Source: Draconibacterium mangrovi_A
Lineage (GTDB): Bacteria; Bacteroidota; Bacteroidia; Bacteroidales; Prolixibacteraceae
Length of the DNA: 64,000 nucleotides
Assembly (NCBI RefSeq): GCF_037646455.1
Contig: NZ_JBBIXN010000001.1
Location: 1,798,001 to 1,862,000 of the forward strand
Direction: 5' to 3'
Positions 1 to 8,450 of this stretch are shown here, in pieces. The notes under the pieces were generated by a model that saw nothing but the letters and a program-made list of their open reading frames with translations, did no database searches and had not been told where the DNA came from. Each line of letters starts with the position of its first letter. Position 1 is the stretch's first letter. The translations under genes were made by a program, and so were the position numbers.

Positions 1-1072
1 GCTCGATCTGCTTTTCCTGGTTGGAAAGGATCAAAATCCGGTAGCCGCTTTTCTGGTGCTCCTTCAGGTTTTCGGCCAACAACTCGAAATTCTTATTGAA
101 AACCGGTTGCGGCGAAGTTGAGAACTCAAAACGTTCGGTAGCTTCAAAAGTGAGGTCGAAACCAAAATCAAAAAGGCTAAGACCGTTTAACTGTTTTTGC
201 AGATTGTTAGCGGTGATCATAAGATCAGCTATATTTTCCTCTTCGCGAGCCAGCAGGGTTTGTCGGTGGATCTCCGAAATCCGGTCGATGAATTGATTCA
301 GATTATTGCCCAGCCAAATGCTTTGCTCACCAATAAATTCAGCCAGTGATATTCGTTGTCCCTCAACATTATTGTTTTGGATATTCGGAACAATTGTGAT
401 GGAATTTAAATTTGATTTCGACAATTGGTTTTCGATGTCGAAGCTGCGGATCGAGTCAATTTCATTTCCGAAAAAATCGATGCGATAGGGATCTTCGTGC
501 GAAAAAGAAAAAACGTCAACAATACTTCCCCGCACTGAAAATTGCCCCGGTTCGTAGACAAAATCCATGCGTTCGAAACCGTATTCATACAAAAATTCAT
601 TAATGAATTCAATGGAAAGTTTGTCGCCGGTTTTTACCTGCAAAGTATTGCTTTCTAGGCTTTCGTTCGAAATTACTTTTTCAATCAGTGCTTCGGGATA
701 ACTGATTACCAAATATGGTTTGTCAGCGTTTGAAAGCACATTGAGGACTTCGGTGCGTTGTACTACATTTTCCTGTTCGGGCTGATCGTACTGGATAGAA
801 CGTTTGTAAGAAGCCGGAAAGAATAAGGTATCGTTACCAAAACCGAGGTTGTTCAGATCGTCGTAGAAATAGGCCGCTTCTTCACGATCATTGAGCAGCA
901 TTACAAAGTTTTTACCGGCCTTTTTAAATAGCTTTGAAAGTAAAATAGTTTTGGAAGAGCCAATAAGCCCATGCAGGTGAAGCTTTTCACCCGGGGGGGT
1001 ATTGAGTTTTTTAGCTACCTGCTCGAGCCTCTTATACCCCTCGAAATATTTCAGAAACGATGTGGTTTCCAA
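1..1072 (-). CDS. mfd: transcription-repair coupling factor Mfd, N-terminal part (runs off window)
   Basis: Reading the minus strand from 1072 gives about 357 codons that leave the window at base 1. The start is a TTG (1072-1070), with an in-frame TGA two codons further upstream, so no ATG start is possible nearby. The protein shows the UvrB-like N-terminal region of Mfd: 'LHGLIGSSKTILLSKL' near residue 30 (degenerate P-loop region) and 'FVYEPGQFSVRGSIVDVFS' near residue 195, a hallmark of Mfd/UvrB domain 2. In this family the full protein is about 1100 residues and is a DNA translocase that removes stalled RNA polymerase and recruits UvrA. The helicase and RNA-polymerase-interaction domains lie outside the window. 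Confidence 0.9.
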   Translation of the reverse strand, partial: METTSFLKYFEGYKRLEQVAKKLNTPPGEKLHLHGLIGSSKTILLSKLFKKAGKNFVMLLNDREEAAYFYDDLNNLGFGNDTLFFPASYKRSIQYDQPEQENVVQRTEVLNVLSNADKPYLVISYPEALIEKVISNESLESNTLQVKTGDKLSIEFINEFLYEYGFERMDFVYEPGQFSVRGSIVDVFSFSHEDPYRIDFFGNEIDSIRSFDIENQLSKSNLNSITIVPNIQNNNVEGQRISLAEFIGEQSIWLGNNLNQFIDRISEIHRQTLLAREEENIADLMITANNLQKQLNGLSLFDFGFDLTFEATERFEFSTSPQPVFNKNFELLAENLKEHQKSGYRILILSNQEKQIE

Positions 1073-1088
1073 AAATCAGAATTTTGGG

Positions 1089-1096
1089 CAAAGATA
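1089..1096 (-). promoter_or_regulatory. candidate -7 element of the mfd promoter
   Basis: On the minus strand this reads TATCTTTG, a match to the Bacteroidota -7 consensus TAnnTTTG, ending 16 bases before the TTG start of mfd. No well-spaced -33 TTTG is visible. Confidence 0.5.
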
Positions 1097-1117
1097 GGTT
1101 TTACAAAAAATTAGTGC

Positions 1118-1142
1118 ATAAAAAAAGGAGCAAATTTGCTCC
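1118..1142 (-). terminator. intrinsic terminator after the 1150-1572 gene
   Basis: The perfect 16-base palindrome GGAGCAAATTTGCTCC (1127-1142) is followed on the minus strand by seven T residues (1126-1120). It lies just after the stop codon at 1150 and separates this gene from mfd. Confidence 0.75.
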
Positions 1143-1149
1143 TTCATTC

Positions 1150-1572
1150 TTATTTGTCTTTATGTTTGTTTGGCTTGAAATGATATAACAGCGTAAGACT
1201 TCCATTGCTAGTCAGAATGGCTAACTTATCGGTCATAACTTCTTCCATTTCATCCCCATAAACATTTTCACGCATTGTAACGCTAAGAAATACAACGGGA
1301 TTAGCGTATTCCATAATTGGATTTTCCGGATCAATTTTAAACTGGACTTTACGAATGTAATTTCCAATAGGTGTAATCTTTATGTTCTCGATTCCGGAAT
1401 TTAAAGTGAACACGGTGTCTTTAGATACTTTCCCATTTTCATCTTCAATTGTAGATGTCAGATAAATATCAATTTCGTAGTTTATAATTTTTTCAGTTTG
1501 CGCAAAACTTTTAGGAACAGACAAAATCATCAACAAAAGGACCAAAAGTCCAATAAATCTTAATTTTTTCAT
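1150..1572 (-). CDS. small exported protein of unknown function
   Basis: I do not recognise the family. The chosen ATG (1572) gives 140 residues that begin with a clear signal peptide (MKKLRFIGLLVLLLMILS, then a cleavage site near SFA-Q); the reading frame stays open 10 codons further upstream, but that extension would bury the signal. The mature part is about 115 residues, mostly predicted beta strands, with no cysteines and a lysine-rich end (KPNKHKDK). It is probably periplasmic. It sits 37 bases after the stop of the peroxiredoxin gene on the same strand and may be co-transcribed with it, ending at the 1118-1142 terminator. Confidence 0.6.
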   Translation of the reverse strand: MKKLRFIGLLVLLLMILSVPKSFAQTEKIINYEIDIYLTSTIEDENGKVSKDTVFTLNSGIENIKITPIGNYIRKVQFKIDPENPIMEYANPVVFLSVTMRENVYGDEMEEVMTDKLAILTSNGSLTLLYHFKPNKHKDK

Positions 1573-1609
1573 AATGAGAAATTTAACGGGTTTGCAAATC
1601 AATTACAAA

Positions 1610-2173
1610 TTAAGAATTGTTTTTGATAAATTCCAAAATTTCGCGACTATCCTTTGTCACATCCACATCCGTGTTCTTGTAAACAATGTTTCCGTCTTTC
1701 CCAATAATAAAGGTCCAGCGGCTTGAAGTTACGCCCCGAACCAAGTCGAAACTTTCTCCATCTATTTCCCTTGTTATGCTGCCACCATCGCGGGTTGGTA
1801 CACCAAATTTGTTAGCAATTTCACCGTGCGAATCTGACAACAGAGGGAAATTAAGGTTATTCGCTTTTTTAAACAATTTCAAACCTTCAACATTGTCGCC
1901 GCTTACGCCAACTACTACTGCGTCGGCATCATCGATTTCGTTGTGCATATCGCGATATGCACAAGCCTGAGCAGTGCAACCGCCTGTCATTGCTGCCGGA
2001 TAGAAATACACTACAATAAATTTCTTACCAAGATATTCATCTGAATCCCAGGTAAAACCATCGTCGGCCACTGCCGAGAATGAAGGAGCTTTATCGCCAA
2101 CTTCAAGGTCCTGAGCATACCTTACATTCAATAATATCGAAATAGTAGCAATCAGTATTAATATCGTTTTCAT
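1610..2173 (-). CDS. exported peroxiredoxin (BCP/PrxQ type)
   Basis: A 187-residue AhpC/TSA-fold protein. The peroxidatic cysteine is C66 in 'YPAAMTGGC', fitting the PxxxTxxC signature, and a second cysteine at C71 (C-x4-C) is placed like the resolving cysteine of atypical 2-Cys BCP/PrxQ enzymes. Family role: reduction of H2O2 and organic hydroperoxides with electrons from thioredoxin. Unlike cytosolic BCP, it starts with a hydrophobic leader (MKTILILIATISILLNVRYA), so it probably acts in the periplasm. The small exported protein at 1150-1572 follows directly. The fold call is secure; the reductant is unknown. Confidence 0.9.
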   Translation of the reverse strand: MKTILILIATISILLNVRYAQDLEVGDKAPSFSAVADDGFTWDSDEYLGKKFIVVYFYPAAMTGGCTAQACAYRDMHNEIDDADAVVVGVSGDNVEGLKLFKKANNLNFPLLSDSHGEIANKFGVPTRDGGSITREIDGESFDLVRGVTSSRWTFIIGKDGNIVYKNTDVDVTKDSREILEFIKNNS

Positions 2174-2325
2174 CTTGTTCTATTTTAAAAATTAATATCG
2201 TTTGCCAAGAAGACAAATGAAGGTGCTTTTTGTTTATACAGAATACCCGAACGGAATTGCTACTTTACAACATAAAGCGTTTTAAATCAGCCTGATTTTG
2301 ATTAATTTTAAACAAAACGTTGAAA

Positions 2326-2742
2326 ATGGGGCACGCATACGCATATCGCTGCGATCACTGTGGATATTCCGAAGAATTTAACCAGGGTCATGGTTTTTTG
2401 GTGCATTCGCAGTCGCTAAAGGAATACCTGAAACAACCCACAAAAATATTTCATTACAAAACACGCGAAGTGCTTCGAAAATTGGCAAAGGAGAAGGATG
2501 ACTTGTTCCTGAAAGCCGGTTTTCAGATCTACAAATGTCCGCATTGCAAAACCCTGCGTGATAAAATTGAAGTGACTGTTTTTGATGGCGAGAAGGTAGT
2601 TCACAAAAGCGAGTTCAGGTGTCCGGCCTGCAGGTCGCGACTGAAACTCACCAATATTCATCGGTTGAAAAAAGCGATATGCCCGAAGTGCCGCAAGCGC
2701 ACTTTCCACAGGGAGTATTCAAGTAACTTGTTGTGGGATTAA
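2326..2742 (+). CDS. zinc-ribbon protein with four CxxC knuckles
   Basis: A 138-residue cytosolic protein starting at ATG 2326 (an in-frame TTG lies two codons upstream). It has four CxxC pairs: CDHC near the N-terminus, CPHC in the middle, and CPAC and CPKC near the C-terminus. This suggests two zinc ribbons separated by a basic helical stretch. The protein is lysine- and arginine-rich, consistent with nucleic-acid or ribosome contact, but no family can be named. Its stop codon overlaps the stop of the convergent 2739-3476 gene by 4 bases. Confidence 0.7.
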   Translation: MGHAYAYRCDHCGYSEEFNQGHGFLVHSQSLKEYLKQPTKIFHYKTREVLRKLAKEKDDLFLKAGFQIYKCPHCKTLRDKIEVTVFDGEKVVHKSEFRCPACRSRLKLTNIHRLKKAICPKCRKRTFHREYSSNLLWD

Positions 2743-3476
2743 ATTTTCTTTTCGCATTCTTTTTGGTACTCGAGGAATGTGCTGTTGCCGGGGTATTTTG
2801 TGGTAAGTATTTTAAAATGTTTTAGACCGGTTACCGGTTGATTTTCGATTTTCTGATACATGCGAGCCAGGAAAAATCGGGAAATGGTATTTAGCATTTC
2901 ATTGTTATCGGCAGCAAATTCTTCCATTCGAACCAGCTTTTCAAGGCGTTGCTCCGAATTGATCTGGCTCGATAAAAAATTCACATCTTCAATATATTCA
3001 AACATGATAATGTAAACTTCGAGCAGCTTTTGTTCATCAGCAGATCCGGAAATATTGCCGGGTATAATCTCATTGATCAGGCTTCTCATTTCAGCACGCG
3101 TCGTGAGCAACCCAATCAGGTTCAGTTTCCTTTTTTCGTAACGCAGCTGGTACGATTTTAATAGTAGCAGGTGTATTTTTTGCTCATTGTTTTCGACTAA
3201 TGTTTCATCTTGTTGTTTCAGCAGAATTTCAAGTTTTTTGGTGTTTTGTTTCGTTCTGTCAGTACGGTATTTCCACCAATGCAGATCGAGATTTAACAGA
3301 AGGTAATAAAATTCGTCGAGGTTGTTTTTTTGAATATTCAGCTCTTGTTCAGCAGCCTCCAGTTCTTCGTGGTAAATGAGGGAGAAAACGCTGTTGGCAA
3401 TGCTGTCGGTCTTGCCCGCAAAACTTTGCAGGTGAAGGGTGAGAAGCAGGATTGAAAGCCAGACCGTTTTATTCAT
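2739..3476 (-). CDS. exported helical protein of unknown function, intact member of a tandem pair
   Basis: A 245-residue protein with a signal peptide (MNKTVWLSILLLTLHLQSFA) and an almost entirely helical mature part of TPR-like character ('LARMYQKIENQPVTGLKHFK' near residue 200 resembles a TPR unit). No catalytic motif is visible. It is clearly homologous to the decayed reading frame immediately upstream (3562-4286): both share the sequence SYQLRY followed by a similar LIG-containing stretch, and they align along their length. It may have been expressed from a shared transcript with the upstream acetyltransferase gene. Confidence 0.65.
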   Translation of the reverse strand: MNKTVWLSILLLTLHLQSFAGKTDSIANSVFSLIYHEELEAAEQELNIQKNNLDEFYYLLLNLDLHWWKYRTDRTKQNTKKLEILLKQQDETLVENNEQKIHLLLLKSYQLRYEKRKLNLIGLLTTRAEMRSLINEIIPGNISGSADEQKLLEVYIIMFEYIEDVNFLSSQINSEQRLEKLVRMEEFAADNNEMLNTISRFFLARMYQKIENQPVTGLKHFKILTTKYPGNSTFLEYQKECEKKI

Positions 3477-3561
3477 TCAATAACCGATTTGAATACAAAT
3501 TACATGCTTTGAATGAAGTTTCCAAAATTGTGGCTAAACAGCATAGAACGAAAACCTGCTT

Positions 3562-4286
3562 TTATTTACACGCTTCAAGGTATACCACAAATTTCAGGTT
3601 TTCGAGTAAAGTTTTGCTGAGCCACTCAAAATTCACCAATGCTTTGTCGGGCTCCTTTTTATATTTTAAATGGATTTTTCCTACGAAGTAATTGCTCAGC
3701 GTTTGAACAATTAGTTGCTTTGATCGCGACAGTTTTTCCATGTTCCGGATGGCCTGATCTATCTTTGTGTCTTTATTCTTAACAAAAAATGGTTGGAGGA
3801 AATTGTCGAAATAATCGATGAGTGCATTGTACAGCTGAAATAGCTTTTGTTAGTTGGGAGGTAAAGTGTTGGCCTTAGGTTGAAACTCGCGAAACAATGC
3901 CATAGTTTGCTTTCGGGTTGAAATGGCGCCAATCAACTGGAAACGTTTGATTTGGTAGCGCAGCTGGTAAGAGTGTAATCAGCCGAATGACTTTTTCTTC
4001 GTCGGAAGCTGCATTTTCGTACATGTATTTTTGAAGTGTTTGCTCAAATTCAGGATAATTCGGTGTATCGGTTCCGGTTACATTTTTCCAGTAGCTGCAA
4101 TCGATATCGAGCACGGCAAAATACATCGGATCGATGTTGGCTTCGTTCGCTAGTAAAAGGATTTGTGCTGAATCGTATTTCTGGTTGTAAATCTGCCGGA
4201 ATATATTTTCAGCAACAGTGTTCTGAGCCGAGGAAATAATCGATAATGAAAATACAAATGATATGGTGCAAAGAAGAAACCGAATA
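3562..4286 (-). pseudogene. frameshifted paralogue of the 2739-3476 gene
   Basis: Translating the minus strand from 4286 gives a signal-peptide-like start (NIRFLLCTISFVFSLSIISS), then 'YFAVLDIDCSYWKN', which aligns with 'YYLLLNLDLHWWKY' of the downstream protein. At about 3971-3978 the frame changes: the continuation 'HSYQLRY', matching 'KSYQLRY' of the paralogue, is in another frame, as expected from loss of two bases. A TAA (3852-3850) then interrupts that frame before 'QKLFQLYNALIDYF', and the match continues to a stop at 3564-3562. The expected start codon is ATA instead of ATG, directly against the stop of the acetyltransferase gene. Three independent lesions make a sequencing error unlikely to explain everything. 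Confidence 0.8.
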
Positions 4287-4287
4287 T

Positions 4288-4737
4288 TTATTTGGTGAAT
4301 TCCAGTAACATCCCAAAATGAGGGATCCCGTCTTCGAGGTATTCTTCGGTGATTACAACAAATCCAAGATCCTCGTAAAATTTCTGCAGGTATTTCTGCG
4401 CGCTGATTTTTATCTTATCAGCTTTCCATTCTTCAAGAATATATTGCTTGGCTGCTTTCATCATTTCAATGCCCAAACCTGTTCCGCGTTCGGTTTCTTT
4501 CACAACTACCCGCCCGATGGAATAATCGTGAAACCGACTGCCGGGTTTTAGCAATCGTGAATACGCCACCAGTTCTTCATTCTTTTTTACAAAAAGATGA
4601 ACCGCTTGTTTGTCGTGACCGTCCATATCATTGTAAACACAATTTTGCTCCACCACAAAAATCTCTGAACGGAGTTTCAGAATTTCGTAAAGTTCTTCGG
4701 TTGTTAATTCGGAGAAATGTTTGAATGTGAATTTCAT
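4288..4737 (-). CDS. GNAT N-acetyltransferase, ElaA-like
   Basis: A 149-residue GNAT-fold protein. 'LRSEIFVVEQNCVYNDMDGH' near residue 22 and 'LVAYSRLLKPG' are typical of the ElaA subgroup. The acetyl-CoA-binding motif A appears as 'IGRVVVKETERGTGLGIEMM' (R/Q-x-x-G-x-G/A form, RGTGLG). The substrate is unknown for the family. The start is ATG 4737. Its stop codon (4290-4288) abuts the degenerate start of the pseudogene downstream, which suggests a former operon. Confidence 0.85.
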   Translation of the reverse strand: MKFTFKHFSELTTEELYEILKLRSEIFVVEQNCVYNDMDGHDKQAVHLFVKKNEELVAYSRLLKPGSRFHDYSIGRVVVKETERGTGLGIEMMKAAKQYILEEWKADKIKISAQKYLQKFYEDLGFVVITEEYLEDGIPHFGMLLEFTK

Positions 4738-4767
4738 GAATTAATTTTTAATATCTGCACGGCAAAT

Positions 4768-6126
4768 TTAAACGAATAAACTGGCAAGCAAAGTAAAAGC
4801 CAGCCCGCACAATGCAATTATCGATTCCATCACCGTCCACGATTGCAGGGTTTGTTTTTCGTTCATTCCGAAATATCTGCCTACCAGCCAAAATCCGCTG
4901 TCGTTGACATGTGACAACAAGGTAGCACCCGATGCAATAGCCAAAACCACCAGTGCTCTCTGGGGATCGTTCAGTCCCAACTCATTAATCACCGGCGCGA
5001 CAATTCCGGCCGCTGTTATCATAGCAACGGTTGCCGAGCCCTGCGTTACACGAACAATAGCAGCAAGAATCCAGGCAAGTGCAATGGGTGGGAGTGCAGA
5101 ATTTGCCATCGATTCGGCCATCATTTTCCCGATCCCTGAATCCACCAATATTTGTTTAAGCACTCCTCCTGCTCCGGTAATTAAGATGATAATTCCTGCC
5201 GGGCCCAGGGCTTTGGTGCTCAAATCGAGTATGGTTTGTTTGGGCATTCCTCGTTTTACACATAAAACATAAATCGCGATTAAGGTTGCGATGATCAGAG
5301 CTGAAAACGGATGCCCAATAAATTCAACGCCTTCTGTAAGCATCGATTTTTCGATCACTCCTTTTTCAACAAGAAGAGAGGATAAGGTATTCAGTAAAAT
5401 CAAGACCAGCGGGATTGAAATGATCAGGGCCACAACGCGAAACGACGGCAGATCTTTGTCTTTTTTATCTTCGCTGAAGGAATTTAAAAATTCGGCAGGA
5501 GGCAAAATGTGTAGCTTCTTTGAAATGTATTTTCCCCAGAACGGACCGGCAATAACAGCCGTAGGAAATCCCAGAATTACGCCAAAAAATATGACCCAGC
5601 CCAATTGGGCATTAAGAATATCGGATACTGCAACCGGACCTGGAGTTGGTGGAATAAAGCTGTGGGTGACTGCAAGGCCTGCCAACAGCGGAATGCCGTA
5701 GTATAGCAACGACTTTCCGGTGTCTTTGGATAAAGCATAAATGATCGGTACAAGGATAATAAAACCCACATCGAGAAAAACAGGAATCGCAACAATAAAA
5801 CCGGTTATCACCATTGCCCAGCTTGCCTTTTCTTTGCCAAACTTTTTCACAAGTGAATGGGCGAGCGACAAAGCACCTCCTGAGCTTTCAAGCATCTGCC
5901 CAAAAATGGCGCCCAATCCAACCACAGTAGCAACGAAACCCAGCGTACTCCCCATTCCGTCCTGTATGCTCTGAAGAATATTTTTCAGTGGCATTCCGGT
6001 TAGAATTCCAACATAGATTGAGATGATAAGCAGCGTGATAAAAGCACTTATTTTTAATTTGAGCACCATGAAAAGCAGTAGAGCAACCGCTGAGGTGACC
6101 AAAAAAAAGATAAAAAATGTTGACAT
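4768..6126 (-). CDS. GntP-family gluconate/sugar-acid:H+ symporter
   Basis: A 452-residue inner-membrane permease with about 12-14 hydrophobic segments. Family signatures include 'GFVATVVGLGAIFGQMLESS', 'PVFLDVGFIILVPI' and 'HSFIPPTPGPVAV', all typical of the GntP/IdnT/GntT family, which imports gluconate, idonate or related hydroxy acids with protons. It is the last gene of a minus-strand set (araC, MDR dehydrogenase, Gfo/Idh/MocA oxidoreductase, permease), 30 bases after the oxidoreductase stop, so it likely supplies the substrate of these two dehydrogenases. The exact sugar acid cannot be read from the sequence. Confidence 0.9.
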   Translation of the reverse strand: MSTFFIFFLVTSAVALLLFMVLKLKISAFITLLIISIYVGILTGMPLKNILQSIQDGMGSTLGFVATVVGLGAIFGQMLESSGGALSLAHSLVKKFGKEKASWAMVITGFIVAIPVFLDVGFIILVPIIYALSKDTGKSLLYYGIPLLAGLAVTHSFIPPTPGPVAVSDILNAQLGWVIFFGVILGFPTAVIAGPFWGKYISKKLHILPPAEFLNSFSEDKKDKDLPSFRVVALIISIPLVLILLNTLSSLLVEKGVIEKSMLTEGVEFIGHPFSALIIATLIAIYVLCVKRGMPKQTILDLSTKALGPAGIIILITGAGGVLKQILVDSGIGKMMAESMANSALPPIALAWILAAIVRVTQGSATVAMITAAGIVAPVINELGLNDPQRALVVLAIASGATLLSHVNDSGFWLVGRYFGMNEKQTLQSWTVMESIIALCGLAFTLLASLFV

Positions 6127-6156
6127 AGTTTTTAGGTTTAGTTTGCGTAAAAGTAG

Positions 6157-7284
6157 TTAGACCAGCCGGCCGTCCATATCTTTTCGTTCTTTTTCGGGTT
6201 GAAGCGGAAATTTTACCGGTTGATTGTCGCGTGTTGAACGGTAAATTGCAGTAAACAACTCAACTGTTCTTCGTCCTTCTTCACCTGTTACCAAAGGATC
6301 GGTGTTGTTCCTCAAAGCTGTCAAAAAATCATCAATCTGTTTCTCCATGTAATAGACAGTTGGATCAACTGATTGAAAAAAAGCAGAGTCTTCTCCCTTC
6401 CATTTTTCGAGGTATTGTTCTTCGCCCGGAACCGTCCAGATGTCGTTGACGGGAGGTTCAAGAATTCCAGACATGCCGGCAACAAACATGGCGCCGTCAT
6501 CGGTTTGAACACCTAATGAAGCGCCATTGTCGCCATGTACATGTACTTTCCCGTAAATTCCGGGTTTGGTCGAGTTACTCACAATAATGTTACCTATCCC
6601 GCCATTTTGGAATTTAATGATGGCCACGGCCGTATCTTCCACTTCGATATAAGGGTGATTCAGGTTTTTCCAGACACCATAGACTTCGTCGATTTCGCCC
6701 ATGTACCACAACAAAATATCCAGCTGATGCGGTGCCTGGTTGACCAGAACTCCGCCGCCTTCCATAAGCCAGGTTCCGCGCCATGCATCTGTATCGTAAT
6801 ATGCTTTATCGCGCCAGCCAAGTATATTTACCGTTCCAAAAACCGGTTTCCCGATTTTTCCATCGTCGATTGCGTTTTTTATTCGTTTTACCGGTTCGTA
6901 CCAGCGCCGCTGACTAATTACTCCAAGCTTAACACCGTACTTTTTGCATGCACCAATCATTTCATCAGAATCCGTAAGTGTTGATGCCAGCGGTTTTTCA
7001 ACCAAAACGTTTGCTCCGGCTTTAGCGGCTTCCAGCGTTGGTTCGAGGTGAAAAGGATGAGGCGTACAAACAATGGCCAGGTCAATTTCTTTTTCGGAAA
7101 TGAGTTTTGATATGTCTGAAAAGGCCTGAACATTGTATTCTGAAGCGAAGTTTACTGCCGTTTCGAGTGTTCTGCTCCAAACACCTGATAATTGTGCATT
7201 AGGTATGTTCCGAATAGCTTTAGCATGAAGGTGAGCTACTTTGCCACAGCCCAGAATGGAAATATTGTAAAGATCTTTTTTCAA
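6157..7284 (-). CDS. Gfo/Idh/MocA-family NAD(P)-dependent oxidoreductase
   Basis: A 375-residue protein with the N-terminal Rossmann motif 'ISILGCGKVAHLHAKAI' and the family signature 'VLVEKPLA' near residue 95 (EKP lysine is catalytic in this family). 'GGGVLVNQAPHQLDILLWYM' contains the D-x-x-x-W/H helix typical of sugar dehydrogenases. No signal peptide, so cytosolic. The start is TTG (7284-7282): no in-frame ATG exists upstream. A 13-codon mini-frame (7322-7281) ends in a TGA that overlaps this TTG, which may couple translation. It lies between the MDR dehydrogenase and the GntP permease, suggesting a two-step oxidation/reduction of an imported sugar acid or polyol. Confidence 0.85.
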   Translation of the reverse strand: MKKDLYNISILGCGKVAHLHAKAIRNIPNAQLSGVWSRTLETAVNFASEYNVQAFSDISKLISEKEIDLAIVCTPHPFHLEPTLEAAKAGANVLVEKPLASTLTDSDEMIGACKKYGVKLGVISQRRWYEPVKRIKNAIDDGKIGKPVFGTVNILGWRDKAYYDTDAWRGTWLMEGGGVLVNQAPHQLDILLWYMGEIDEVYGVWKNLNHPYIEVEDTAVAIIKFQNGGIGNIIVSNSTKPGIYGKVHVHGDNGASLGVQTDDGAMFVAGMSGILEPPVNDIWTVPGEEQYLEKWKGEDSAFFQSVDPTVYYMEKQIDDFLTALRNNTDPLVTGEEGRRTVELFTAIYRSTRDNQPVKFPLQPEKERKDMDGRLV

Positions 7285-7344
7285 GTTGATTTGAGTTTTA
7301 TGGTTTGTGTTGATTTTGGCATGGTGGAAAAGGCATTTAGCATT

Positions 7345-8376
7345 TTATGGTACAAGAATAACTTTCTTCAATCCGGCTTCTTTGTGGTACAATCGTTTAA
7401 ACCAATCAGCTCCTTCTGAAAGAAGAGCAACAGCCGAGATCATTTCGTCAACCTGTATTTTGCCGGCTGAAATCAGCTGAAGTACCGTTTCGTATTCTCC
7501 CCTGATGGCACAGCTTCCCAGTACTTTTATTTCGCGGGTAACAACACTTTGAAGTGGAAAATCGATGCTGGGAGAAAGGTTGCCAACCAACACCACTTTT
7601 CCGCCCTTTCTGACAATTTCGATCGCATTTTTAACGGTCGGGCTAATTCCGACCGCTTCAAAAACATGGTCGACTCCGCGCTGATTTGTCCGGGCTAAAA
7701 CTTCCTTCATCAAATCGTTCTTTTCCGGATTCAAAATGACTTCGGCACCAAATGTTTTTGCCATTTCCAGTTTCGAATCGTCAATATCGATCGCAAAAAG
7801 TGGAGAGGGATTAGAGAGAGCTAAAAGTTGAACAAGGAACAAACCGATCATTCCGGCTCCTACAACAGCAGCACTTTCTCCTACTTGAATTCCGGACTGA
7901 TTAATGGCATGAAGCGCAACTGCAGCAGGCTCCACCATGGCCGCCTGTTCAAAGGTGACATTATCGGGCAATTTGTACAAAATGTGTTCTGGCACCGTTA
8001 CGTATTCGGCAAAAGCTCCGTGCTTTTTGTATGTCCCAGGCGACACTCCAAGAACTTGTCGGTTCTCGCTTAAGTTGTAATGGCCATTCAATGTAAACCA
8101 GTCGTTTAGCGGATAAATCGTTGAATCGAATGTCACCCTGTCGCCAATATTCCAGCCTGATACTTCACTTCCAAGAGCTGTGATAATGCCGGAAGCCTCG
8201 TGTCCCATAATAATCGGCGGAATTCTTCTTCCTGTACTGCCGTCCATTCCGTGCACATCAGAGCCGCAAATTCCGCAGGCTTTTACCTTTACCAGTACTT
8301 CGTTTGTTCCCGGGATGGGTTCAGCAACATCTTGGTAAACCAGTTCATTGTAATTCTCGAGCACCAATGCTTTCAT
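7345..8376 (-). CDS. zinc-type MDR alcohol/polyol dehydrogenase lacking structural-zinc cysteines
   Basis: A 343-residue medium-chain dehydrogenase resembling threonine/sorbitol/idonate dehydrogenases. The catalytic zinc ligands are in place: C37 in 'CGICGSD', H59-E60 in 'GHEASG' and E149 in 'VEPAAVALHA'. The Rossmann motif 'AAVVGAGMIGLFLVQLLA' indicates NAD(P) binding. The loop that normally carries four structural-zinc cysteines (CGxCxxCxxGxxNxC) reads instead 'PLNDWFTLNGHYNLSENR' (residues 89-106), so that site is lost while its framework is kept. Together with the Gfo/Idh oxidoreductase and GntP permease downstream, a polyol or aldonate 5-/3-dehydrogenase role is likely, but the substrate is an inference. 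Confidence 0.87.
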   Translation of the reverse strand: MKALVLENYNELVYQDVAEPIPGTNEVLVKVKACGICGSDVHGMDGSTGRRIPPIIMGHEASGIITALGSEVSGWNIGDRVTFDSTIYPLNDWFTLNGHYNLSENRQVLGVSPGTYKKHGAFAEYVTVPEHILYKLPDNVTFEQAAMVEPAAVALHAINQSGIQVGESAAVVGAGMIGLFLVQLLALSNPSPLFAIDIDDSKLEMAKTFGAEVILNPEKNDLMKEVLARTNQRGVDHVFEAVGISPTVKNAIEIVRKGGKVVLVGNLSPSIDFPLQSVVTREIKVLGSCAIRGEYETVLQLISAGKIQVDEMISAVALLSEGADWFKRLYHKEAGLKKVILVP

Positions 8377-8450
8377 AGTTTAGTTTTGATAATTGGAATT
8401 AAATATAGATATATGCGTGGACGATAGCAAGTGTGGATTCGAACTCTTTT

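Noticed and set aside
8431..8447. tRNA T-arm-like sequence (GAGTTCGAATCCAC on the minus strand) between the araC and dehydrogenase genes
   Set aside because: The bases needed for the rest of a cloverleaf fall in the araC coding sequence and do not fold as a tRNA; no acceptor stem or CCA end is present.
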